Source: Oxyruncus cristatus (Eukaryota; Chordata; Aves; Passeriformes; Cotingidae). Taken from it: 64,000 nt of DNA. Shown here piece after piece: positions 12,211 to 22,262 of the stretch (position 1 is the stretch's first letter; each line of letters starts with the position of its first letter). The position numbers were made by a program, and so were the translations under genes. The stretch is from positions 204,405 through 268,404 of the forward strand of contig VXAY01005269.1 of assembly GCA_013399855.1 (NCBI GenBank), read 5' to 3'. The notes under the pieces were generated by a model. The model worked only from the letters and a program-made list of their open reading frames with translations. It did not search any database and was not told where the DNA came from.

Positions 12211-13900
12211 AAATATATACCAAAAATACTTACATAGTCATTCAATCAAACGCTAAAGTAGCATCTGTGATTTTAAATGACTGGTGCAGCTGACTGGATG
12301 ATAAACTTCAAAGGCAATACAACCAGAGGAGCTGTATGACAGTGTGGAAAACTATTCTGCCAGTCTTACTGTGGGAGAATATGAGAATATATTTTTATAC
12401 CAATTTAAAAGGTAATTATACTTGTCATCACTGTTGTCTTCAAAAGTCATCACTGTTGACCTGTACCTTGTTATAAAAAAAATGAGATGGAAGAAAAGCC
12501 ACAGCCTCTGAGAGAAAGGTGTCTTCCTAATCCAGATAGGACTTTCACAATTCAAAGAAAAATTAAGTTGATTGGCTCAGACCCCAGGAAACAACATAGC
12601 AATCTGAAAAATAATTAGTCTTTTACAAAGGAATTTAGTGCAAATTGTTTGAGGAATACTGTTGGGGGACATTTCAGCTGGTGTTTAGAGAGTGGTTTCA
12701 TACTATCCTTGATAGAAGAAGTTTGACTCTTTGATGATGGTCCAGATAATATTATGAGAGATGGATAGTAGGTGTTCTCTAGCATAAACAGAACACAAAT
12801 GTTGAGGACTAACTCTTGCAGTCATTCCATTTATTACCTTGAATATCCAGAAAAATCTATCTGTGCTCCACATGCTACAAGCAGTTTCCAATTTCTTTGG
12901 AACACGTAACCTGCTATCGTTAAAGGAGAGGATATACTATAAATATTTAATGCAGAAAGTCATCAGTGAAGGCAGCTCAGATGTAGTTCCAGGAAGAATA
13001 AACCTTTTAAATAAATCTGTGATGACTGAGACACCACGATGACTATAGGAACTACATATATATGAATATTATCTTTTAATTTTATAGTTGTGAGACTCAC
13101 CTCCTGAGGGAGAATGAGTGAGACCAAAGTCTTATTTTCAGTGGAAAGAAAGATGAGAGATTGGGAATAACACTTGACCGAAATAGCAGTGCTCACTGCA
13201 GAAGGACTGTCAACATGCAGGGGAAGATCCAGACAATATTTGTAGCCTGTAGGAGCAAAGGACAAATGATTCATGCTTCAAGCAATGATATCCAGTGTGA
13301 GGGACAGAAGAAGGATTATTTAGCCAGGGACAGATGTAAGGTTCAGTAGATGAAGTAAAGAAAAATAACTCCCAATCTTTTATTCTTTATATCATGGTTA
13401 TGATGTTTTCATTCCAGATTTTAAAATATATGCAGTGTGCATTAAAATCCTTCTTTAAAACATCACTCTGGTAATTCTTGAGGGGACTGAGACCTTCCTC
13501 CTGCTGTATCAATAAGGAAGAATTTATGAGAAAATTATACTGCCTGCTAACAAAATTAGTCCAATCCCTTCAGGACTGACTAGGACTGAGGCAACCCTTT
13601 AGAATAATCCAAGGTCTTTACTACTGGACAATGTGAAGTCCACTAAAATAAGGAGATAATCTTGGGTTAGTTCAGATCTAGAGCTGTGTACTGCTAAATC
13701 AATCCACATAGTTTTTAAGAACAGATCTGCTGCTGCACTGGGATTGGTCATAGAGCAATAACAAAATGTGAACATTCAGAAAGGAGGACTGATGTGCTAA
13801 GTGTCCTCTACCTCTTTACAAAGGGAAAAAAAAATGGTGACAGAAGAAAACAAAATCCTCTTTACTTAATGTGGACTTCTGTCTCTGGTGTGTAAGTCCT
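10285..13900. other. Unique AT-rich sequence, no gene seen
   Basis: Contains an A-rich stretch with AAAAC units at 11102-11140, an A-rich stretch near 11820-11845, and the TG microsatellite listed separately. No transposon or exon recognised. Open frames up to about 100 codons are not convincing. Confidence 0.55.
12179..12207. repeat. (TG)n microsatellite
   Basis: Uninterrupted TG dinucleotides, about 14 units, followed by TATAAAATATATA. Confidence 0.97.
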
Positions 13901-13912
13901 TCGTGTCCAAAG

Positions 13913-13940
13913 ATAATTAGCACTTTATAATGCTAATTAT
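13913..13940. repeat. Perfect 10-bp inverted repeat with TAATTA-type sites
   Basis: ATAATTAGCA (13913-13922) faces TGCTAATTAT (13931-13940) across an 8-base spacer, CTTTATAA. Each arm contains a homeodomain-like TAATTA or AATTAG core. It could be a paired homeodomain site or chance in AT-rich DNA. Confidence 0.6.
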
Positions 13941-15127
13941 TATAATTATGTCTGAGAAAAAAATCATTAGGGGGTAGGGCTGTTCAATGATTTTCAATTG
14001 CCCCCTCTATTAAAAAATAAGGTCATTGTTTGATTAGCTAGCTTTCGAAGCTCAGAGATGGAAACTGTGCTACATAAAATCCTTTGATTTTTTGTTTTCT
14101 CATTTAAGACGTTTGGTAAAGACTTAAATAAGAAAAGAATAAAATAATATCATAAAACATGGTTGTCATAAAATTACTTCAAACCTTTCTGTCTTCATGC
14201 TACCAATGTAAATATAAAAAGAGGTGTATATTTTTATAATTTTTTGGTGTAAGAATGTGAATCTTGTACTGAACAAGCTAAGAAAAGTCACCTTATAATT
14301 TCTTCTGTCACATATTTATTTGAAATACCAAGGGTACTACCTGAAAATTGAAAAGCGTATGTTGTAGAACATTAATAGGAAATATAAATTTAGACCAAAA
14401 ATAAAAAATTCAGACTTGAATGTTCCACTGCGAGTGAAAACAACCAACTGAATAGAAACTCCTTGGGTTTTTTTCTTTCTGTGTTCTCTCAAGTTTGTAC
14501 AAGGACAGTTTAGTTGTCAAAGACTGTAAGTTTCAAATTGTATTTTGAGATGCACTTTCAAGGCACTCTAGAATGAATATTATGAACAGTACTTAAACTG
14601 TGAGTGTTTTTATATATTATGTTTGTTCCTGAAGATAGTGAATTAGTTTTACTGATAACCTAGAAAGATAGTTCATTGTGAATTAATTTGGCTTAGTTTG
14701 ATTGCAGAGCACAGAGTCAAATTGGGGGCTATTTTTCTAGGAATATACAGAGATATGAGATAAGGAAGATGGTGAAGCTGAGTAGGCTGTACTACAAATG
14801 TAGTGAAAAGGGGGCTTTTTTTTTTTCCAAAGTTTTGGTGAATAGGTTGCTTCTAGAAGACACCATAGTTTGGTTGTCAATCCAGTAAGCGAAATTACTT
14901 ACGATACTTTTGTACCACAGTCTACAGCTAAACATAGGCCCAAAAGAATGTAGATTTTGTAATTTATACAAACTCAGATTAGAGATTTGACCTAAATTTA
15001 GGGAATTACACTAAAGTACATCTTCTGCAGTTTCTGATGAACTATACTTTTTTTTCTGATTTGGGCTGATATATCATGTTGTCTTAAGTATTTGATGGTA
15101 GAGAAGAAATAAGACATGACTTCTGCC

Positions 15128-15172
15128 ATATGGTTTAACTAATGTTTTGTGACAAAACTAGTTTAACCATAT
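15128..15172. repeat. 45-nt hairpin (near-perfect inverted repeat)
   Basis: The left arm ATATGGTTTAACTA (15128-15141) pairs with TAGTTTAACCATAT (15159-15172) with one T-T mismatch. After a 2-base bulge (AT), GTTTTG (15144-15149) pairs with CAAAAC (15153-15158) around a TGA loop. That gives about 19 pairs. It is short for a vertebrate microRNA precursor. A remnant of a small inverted-repeat DNA transposon is possible. Confidence 0.7.
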
Positions 15173-16023
15173 ATACCATATACCATAAAAAAGGCTGATA
15201 ATTTTCCCACACAAAAATGTGTTGTGAAAACTCAGAAACACCCTGAGGGAATTCTCAAATATTTAGAGAACATGAAGAAACTACTTTTGCAGATTTGCTT
15301 TAAAGTGGAACCTATGATGAAATGGATGGGTCAAAATGCTTGAGCAGTCAGGATCAGACATTTTCTTACAGCTCTAGAGACTGGCCTAGATTAAAAAAAA
15401 AAAAAAAGTTATGCAAGAGGAAAACATTTTCCCCCCAAGGTTGTGAAGAAGAAAGATCCTCACTGATAAGGTCTCCAGATGGAAATTAGCCCTTCACATG
15501 TAATTTGACATCTTGAAAGGAAAAGCTTCCCAGGAGAAAGCGAGATATTTGTTGCATAGATTGAACACTTTAAAACAGAAAGGCTCGAATTAATTTTGAG
15601 AAGATGGCCACTTCACATGTTCAGAAGATTGGGACTGACAAAAACAGACATGTAATGAAAAAAACCCACTCACTTAAAACCAGTAATTTGTTAAGGCCCT
15701 CCTAAACACATGTACAGAATTTTGTTTTGTTGTAGTAACAAAATATGGTCCACTGCAGATGTGCAATATTTCTTAAGAAAACATCAAAACAACAACAATG
15801 ATCAAAAAAAAAAGACAACCAAAAAAGCTAAAGAGCACTGGTGTACTTATTTCAGAAAAAAGTTTAAGCAGAGTAAATATTATTTTAATGTACCATAAAG
15901 CTGCTAAATCTTCTATTTTTCTCCCCCCATTTCAGAATTTCCATTATTATGACTGTGGGGAACCACCAGAAATTCTGTGCTGAAATCCATTCTAGTAAAG
16001 TACTCAAGCATGTTTTTAATTTT

Positions 16024-16100
16024 GAAAGCCAATGAAAACAATGGAATTACTTCTGTGCTTAAAGTTAAGCACACTCAGAAGTACTTGCTCCATCCAAAGC
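16024..16100. repeat. Old amniote interspersed repeat, candidate copy 1
   Basis: Contains AACAATGGAATTACTTCTG followed by GTGCTTAAAGTTAAGCACA and AAGTACTTGCTCC. It shares this pattern with 23035-23100, 30860-30930 and 56420-56460 (AAxTCAATGGxACTACT ... AAAGTTAAGCA ... TAAGTGxTTTGCTGAATCAG). The family is not assigned. Confidence 0.45.
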
Positions 16101-16549
16101 AGCATCCCTTCAACCCTAATGAAGTCAAAAGAGTCTCTTATGCCTAAAATTAAGATGCTATGCTTTTTATTAGTACCTTGTGGATACTGAGGTCAAAAGC
16201 TGATGTGAATGGATGAGGCAGTCAGGCATTCAAAATTGCCTTGAGCTATCGCTGATTCTAGGGTGCCTCACTTTTAAACAGCACTAAAAAGTAAAAGGAT
16301 GCTTTTATTCCTTAGCTCTTTTCTTATTGTCCTTGACAATTCTGATTTTTCTTTGCTAGTTACCTTTTTTTCACAATGCACAACTCTGTAGAAAGAGAAT
16401 AAGACCTCAGCACAAGCACTTCAGTCATATCTGATGTCAGTTGCCATCACAAAGGTATTTGACAGGTACCAGCTTTAAGCCACCAAGTTTTACCATGTAA
16501 GTAACCTTGGTTCACCTAGCTTATCAGTCTTGAGTACCTAAATGATTAT

Positions 16550-16670
16550 GACAGGGCCTGGCTGGATGGGGCTCCGAGCAACCTCAGTGGAGGGTGCCCC
16601 TGCTGACGGCAGAGAGGCTGGATAATCTTTCAGGTCCCTTCCAACCCAAACCATTCTATGATTCTGTGAT
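16550..16670 (+). mobile_element. CR1 LINE 3' terminal fragment
   Basis: Short 5'-truncated copy: GGCTGGATGGGGCTCCGAGC (end of the RT frame), GGAGGGTGCCCCTGCTGACG and the 3' terminus GGTCCCTTCCAACCCAAACC then ATTCTATGATTCTGTGAT. The 3' end is well preserved, so it is younger than the copy at 1310. It is tail-to-tail with the minus-strand CR1 at 16969. Confidence 0.93.
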
Positions 16671-16968
16671 GGCTTTCATTCTTTACGTGAGAGCAGAAAG
16701 ATTGACAAGAGTGGTTTCTTTCAGTTACATTATAGCAGTGGCAGGGACTACTCTCAGAGTTAAAGAGTGATTCATGGACCACTGGTATGAATGAGACCAT
16801 GGCAGGTAACCAGTACACAGAATTAGTGTGAGCCTTTAACATTTATGGTTCAGATGAAAAATAGATGACAATGTTACTTGCTTGTCTGTGAAGAACTGAC
16901 AGAGATTTCTTCATCCACAGAGCCTAAGGAGAAAAATTTGTTCCACTACAGACAGATTTTATCATGCA

Positions 16969-17396
16969 ATCACAGAATCACAGCATCACTCAATGATTGA
17001 GGTTGGTAGGCACCCCTGGAGGGCTTCTGGTCCAACCCCTCTGCAGGGTCACATTTAGCCAGTTACCCAGGAACGTTTCTGGATGTTTGTTTTTCTTTAA
17101 TATCTCCCAGGATGGAGATTCCACAATCTCTCTGGACAACTTGTTGCAAAGTTCAGTCGTCCTCATAGTAAAAAAGTGCTTCCTTATGCTTAGATGGAGC
17201 CTCTTGTGCTGTCACTGGACACTACTGAAAAGAGTTTAAATTTGTCCTGTTTACACCTCCTCTTCAGGTATACATTAATAAGATGCCCCATGAGCCTTCT
17301 CATCACTAGGCTAAACAGCTGCAGTTCTTTCTGCATTTCTTTATATATGAGGTGCTCCAGTCCCTTAGGCATCCTCATGACTCTTCATCGAACTTA
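16969..17396 (-). mobile_element. CR1 LINE 3' fragment, minus strand
   Basis: The left edge is the reverse complement of a CR1 3' tail (AATCACAGAATCACAGCATC). Read on the minus strand, the right part encodes a decayed end of the CR1 reverse transcriptase: KGLEHLIYKEMQKELQLFSL then RRLMGHLINVYLK, matching the family pattern [20 protein letters not shown]. It is truncated on its 5' side at about 17396. Premature stops and substitutions exclude function. Confidence 0.92.
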
Positions 17397-19529
17397 ACAG
17401 AATGCTGATTCGGGTTTCTGTTGACAGAAATGTTGGCACTTTTACATGGCACAATGGAAACAAAAAAGTAGGTTTTCAGAAGAAATGTCTTTGCTGTAAA
17501 GTAGTGAACTCCAAGACATTGTTGGAAAGAACGGATTCATACCTAAGTTGAGTTCTGGAAAACAGACAATTCAGTCCTAATCAGTCATTTTTTATTGGAA
17601 ATACAATGTAGAGGACATAGCCAAGCTTTTTTAGTATCTTGTGTTTGTGTAGAAGTCCTGACCATTATTCTGACCACCGTTATTCAATAAGCAACGAAGG
17701 ACTATATAAAGAGGTAAGAACTTCTAATACAGGCAGATGGTAGCTAGAATGCAGAAAATATTGTTTATTTTTTTTTTCCTTTGCTTCATACAGTGATTCT
17801 GTTATTGCAGGCTGAGTGCCAATAATTCAGGGTGGTGAGACAGGGGACTAATACAAAATGTGTTCAGTTTATAGTTAGGTTAAAATAGAAGCAAAGTTGA
17901 AAACAAGCAAAGTTGAAGTCAGGCAGTTTCAACTTTATAAACTTCCCTGCACTAGTTTAGAAATATTACTTGTGATGAAGCAAATCTGTTGGTTCTGGTG
18001 GGTGTAGAGCTCCCAGTGCAAGCTGTGAGATCTCTAGCCCAAAGAATCAATAAATCTTCTAATTGTGTCATGCCACGTCTGTGATTTAGACTGCAATATA
18101 TTCTGTGATTTGTTTAATAAACTTGCAAGCTTAAATAGCATGCGTTTGTGGGATGCTCTCCTGGGATTCATCCTTAAGGTTGCCCAAATGTATCTCCTCT
18201 TCCAGTGACCTACGTAGGAAGTGACATGAGACATGTGGTGGTTTAATTAGCAAAACGTTGGCATCAGATTAATAAAGAAGAGAATATCCTTTTCTACAGT
18301 TTCTGTTTCATATAAATATCTCTCTCAGAGCTCTAGTTCCATATGGCAATTAGAAGTACTTGTTAACATAGTTGTTTAGGTATATGAATAATGAAGGTGA
18401 CTGAAAGAACTAAGGATGGACAGACTTGTTTAGATGAAATTCAAACTCATCGATCTACAGATAAATATTCATCCATTTTTTAAAACTCAAACTTACATTG
18501 GAAGCTTCTAATAATCTCATTTCTGTGTGTTTTTTTAATCATAATTGCTATTTTTAATTAGTTTTTATTTATTTTTGCACTGCTAAGGCTTCTTAGAAAT
18601 GAAAGTCATTATTCCATGAAAAAAAATCACTATCTAAAGGAGACACTCAAACAGTAATGGTAAATTTGATTACCTACGTAAGTTTAGATTTAAATATAGT
18701 GAAACACAGAGTACTTTAAAAAAACCACAAAGAATAACTGTAGGTCATTTAATCAGTTGAATTATCTTCTAACTTTGGAATACTCATCAGAACAGAAAAA
18801 AAAAATTGAATTTATATATATTCAGAATCTTTCAAAGATGTTCTTTCAGTGTTCTTACTGTTTGACAGGTAAATTGCCAAAGCTGCATTTCGTGCATAGT
18901 ATTCAACACTTTACTGATGACAATAGAAGTCATAGAAATAACAAGACCCTGCACATTCATGTGGACCAGAAGAAGTCATAGAAATAACAAGACCCTGCAC
19001 ATTCATGTGGACCAGAACTGCAAGAGTAAAATTCTTTAGGGAAACTCCAGTGTGGAGTAGCTTGAATTGCAGGTATAATTTTTAAAAATTCTTTCTGATT
19101 TTAAAAAAAAAGTATTCAGCTTTTTTGGGTCTACAAATGTACTGTCATGTTTTGTATAGTTGACACTGAGGTTGCTAAAATAAAGAACAACGGAGGTGAA
19201 ACTATGATGAAGTTTTTTCATTTTTTTGTTAGCCCAAAATTGGAGTTTGGAAATATCACAATCCTCACTCCATTAAGTTTTAAATTATCCTTTGCTTTTC
19301 CTTTACACATTTCAACTTCTTAAAAGACAAGAGTAGCTCTGTTGTTTGTGTGTCATCCAAAGAGCAACTTTTGGCAGCAGAAAAAGAGGACTTTAAACAA
19401 ATCAGAGACAGAGTTTGATAAATTTGTGAGACTAAATTGTCAGGCAGAGGAATGAAGCTCACGACAGAAATAAATCCTTTACTTTTCACTATCCCTATAA
19501 AAGGACTGCTTCATTTCATCGAACTTCTG
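17397..19529. other. Unique AT-rich sequence, no gene seen
   Basis: Contains the perfect 46-bp tandem duplication at 18925-19016 and homopolymer runs near 17770 and 18798. No exon or transposon recognised. Confidence 0.55.
18925..19016. repeat. Perfect two-copy 46-bp tandem duplication
   Basis: The unit starting AGAAGTCATAGAAATAACAA and ending GTGGACCAGA occupies 18925-18970 and again 18971-19016 with no difference. Perfect identity means a recent duplication, a polymorphic short tandem, or an assembly error. Confidence 0.97.
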
Positions 19530-21381
19530 TCATCTTCTGCAATGAGGAAGGCCAAGGCCCGCTTGGAAGGAGTCTGGCAAGAGATATCAAGGACAACAAG
19601 AAGGACTTCTACAAGTACGTCAGCAAAAGCAAGATTAGGGAAAATGCAGGGCCCCTGCTGAAACAGATGGATGTCCTAGTACTGGAAGACACAGAGAGAG
19701 TGGAACTACTGAATGCCTTCATTGCCTCAGTCTTTTCTGCTGAGGTCAGCCCTTAGGAGTCCCAGACCTCAGGGGTAGGAGAAGAAGGCTGGAGAAAGGA
19801 AGACTTTCCTTTGGTTGTAGAGGGTTGGGTTACAGATCGGCCAGGCAGATTTAATGCCCATAAATCCATGGGCCTTGATGGGATGCGTCCATGAGCGCTG
19901 AGGAAGCTGGCAGATGTTGTTGTTAAGCCACCCCATCATCTTTGAAAAATCATGGAGAATGGGAGAGGTGCCTGATGACTGGAGAAGGGCCAATGTTACT
20001 CTCATCTTTGAAAAAGGGAAGAAGGAGGACCCAGAAAACTACCAGCCAGACAGACTCACCTCCATCCCTGGAAAGGTGATAGAACAGACCATTCTGGAGG
20101 TCATCAGTAAGCATGTAGAAGAAATGAAGGTCATCAGGAGTAGTTGCATGGATTCACCGAGGTGAAATCATGCTTGTCCAATCTGTTAGCCTTCCATGAT
20201 GGCATGGCAGAATGAGCCCATGAGGGGAGAGCCGAGGTTGTTGTCTACCTTTACTTAAGCAAGACTCTTGACACTGTCTCCCATGACATCCTTGTAGGTA
20301 ATCTCAGGAAATTGGATTAGATGATGAAGATCAAGAACTGGCTGAATGGCAGAGCTCAGAGGGTCATGATCAGCAGAGTAGAATCCAGCTGGAGGCCTAT
20401 AGTCAGTGATGTTCCCCAGGGATCAACACTGAGTGCAGCCTTATTTAACTTGTTTATCAACAACCTGGATGAAGAGATAAAAAGTACTCTCAGTATGTTT
20501 GCTGATGATACAAAACTGAAGGGAGTGTCTGATATACCTGAAGGCTGTGCTGCCACTCAGCAGGGCCTTGATAGTTTAGAGAGCTGGGCAGATAAACCTC
20601 ATGAGTCTCAACAGGGGCAAGTGTACGGTACTGCACCTGGTTGAGGAATATTCCCAAGTACCACTACAGCTTGGAACTTAAAGTACTAGACAGCAGTTCT
20701 GCAGAGAAGGACCTGGGAGTCTTTGTGGATGACAAGTTGACTATGAGCCAGCAGGTGCCTTGGTGGCCAGAAGGACCGATGGTATCCTGGGGTGCATCGG
20801 GAAAAGTGTGGCCAGCAGGTCATGGGAGCTGAGTCTCTCCCTCTACTTGGCCCTAGTGAGGCCACATTTGGAGTACTGTGTTCAGTTCTGGATTCCATGG
20901 TATCATAAAGATAAGGAACTACTGGAGAGGGTCCAGTGGAGTGCCACAAAAACGGTTAAGGGTCTGGAGCACCTCTCTTATGAGGAGAGACTGAGGGAGC
21001 TGGGCCTGTTTAACCTAGAGAAGACTGAGAGAAGATCTCATTAATTCATACAAATATCTCAAAGACAGGTGCCAAGAGGCCATGCCAGACCATTTTCATT
21101 GGTGCCGGGTGACAGGATGAGGACCAATGGCCATAGACTAAACAACAAGAAGCTCCACCTTAACAAGAAGAAGAATTTATTTACTTTGAGGATGGCAGAG
21201 CACTCGAACAGGCAACCCAGAAGGGAGGTTGTGGTGTCTCCCTCTCTGGAGACATTCAAATCCCACCTGAACGTGTTCCTGTGCAACTTCTTCTGGGTGA
21301 CCCTGCTTTGGCAGGGGCATTGCACTAGACAATCTCTAGAGGTCCCTTCCAATCCTAAAAATTCTGTTATACTGTGAATCA
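19530..21381 (+). mobile_element. CR1 LINE, 5'-truncated, with dead reverse transcriptase
   Basis: This is the longest transposon copy in the window (about 1.85 kb). It keeps most of the reverse-transcriptase part of ORF2, in several broken frames, and the 3' end. Landmarks in order: KARLEGVWQEI near 19550; NAFIASVFSAEVS near 19715-19755; KSMGLDGMRP near 19865; DWRRANVTLIFEKGKKEDPE near 19978-20037; YLYLSKTLDTVSH near 20246-20284; WRPIVSDVPQGSTLSAALFN near 20390-20450; FADDTKL starting at 20498; [18 protein letters not shown] near 20703-20755; [12 protein letters not shown] near 20860-20895; [20 protein letters not shown] near 20961-21020; 3' end GGTCCCTTCCAATCC near 21340. The first catalytic aspartate (YLDFSKAF in active CR1 copies) is Tyr here (TAC, 20252-20254), while FADD remains. 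Frameshifts and stops exclude activity. The endonuclease domain and 5' UTR are absent, as usual for CR1. Confidence 0.95.
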
Positions 21382-21565
21382 TGAAGTCATGGGCTAAGAG
21401 ATTTTGGTATCCTTCTGACTGAATTCATCCATAGTTCTTTTTGATTCTCACATGATTACAAATAAGTAAATTTTACTTAGTAGTGTTTTGTGTCCAGGTT
21501 GTCATTCAGAATTATATTATTTTTTCACGTTCACCTTACAGTTATAGATATTTTGTTATCAAGAA

Positions 21566-22262
21566 TAGACTAGAATAGAATATTTCATTTGGAAGGGACC
21601 TACAATGGCCACCTAGGCCAACAGCCAGACTAATTCATCGTTGACCGAATTAACGCGTGTTATTGAAGCCATTGTCCAATGCCTCTAAAGCACTGACAGC
21701 CTCAACCACCTCTCTAGGAAGCCTGTTGCAGAGTCTGACCACCCCCTCTGTAAAGAAATATTTCCAGTCTGAACCTCTGCTGGTTTGAACCATTCCCGCA
21801 CATCCTATCACTGCATCCCAGCTGCTAAGAGATAAGCACCTCCCTCTCCGCCTCCCCTCCACAGAAAAGTACAGAGACTTTCCAAACTAGACAAACACGG
21901 TTTTCTCAGTGACACCTCACAGGACATTCCTTTAAGCCTTGTCACCAGCTTTGTTGCCCTCTTTTGGACACATTCAAGGACCTTCACATCTTACTTCAAT
22001 TGTGGGGCCCAGAACTGTGCACAGTGTTTGTGGTGAGGCTGCAACAACGCTGAATACAGTGAGATAATCACCTCTTTGACTGGCTGGTGATGTTGTGTTT
22101 GATGCACCTCAGGATGGAGTTTGCCCTCTGGACTGAAAGAACTCACTATTAAGCCCACTGCTGACCAGCACCCGCAGATCTCTTTCTGTGGGACTACTCT
22201 CCAGCCACTCCTCTCCCACTTGTGCACCATGATTTATACTTGAGCCTGGCATAAGAGTTAAT
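21566..22262 (-). mobile_element. CR1 LINE 3' fragment, minus strand
   Basis: The left edge is a CR1-type 3' end in reverse (GAATAGAATATTTCATTTGG then AAGGGACCTACAATGGCC). On the minus strand it encodes pieces of the RT C-terminal domain, such as RLCNRLPREVVEAVSALEAL (about 21680-21740) and, upstream, LYSALLQPHHKHCAQFWAPQ (about 21996-22055). The right end (GACCAGCACCCGCAGATCTC, then CTCCAGCCACTCCTCTCCC) corresponds to the region just after the catalytic motif. It is of a different CR1 subtype from the plus-strand copy to its left, judged by its tail. Several frameshifts; not functional. Confidence 0.92.

Larger units (their letters stand above)
13941..16549. other. Unique AT-rich sequence, no gene seen
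   Basis: Holds the 45-nt hairpin at 15128-15172, an A15 run at 15393-15407 and an old repeat at 16024-16100. Nothing else recognised. Confidence 0.55.
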
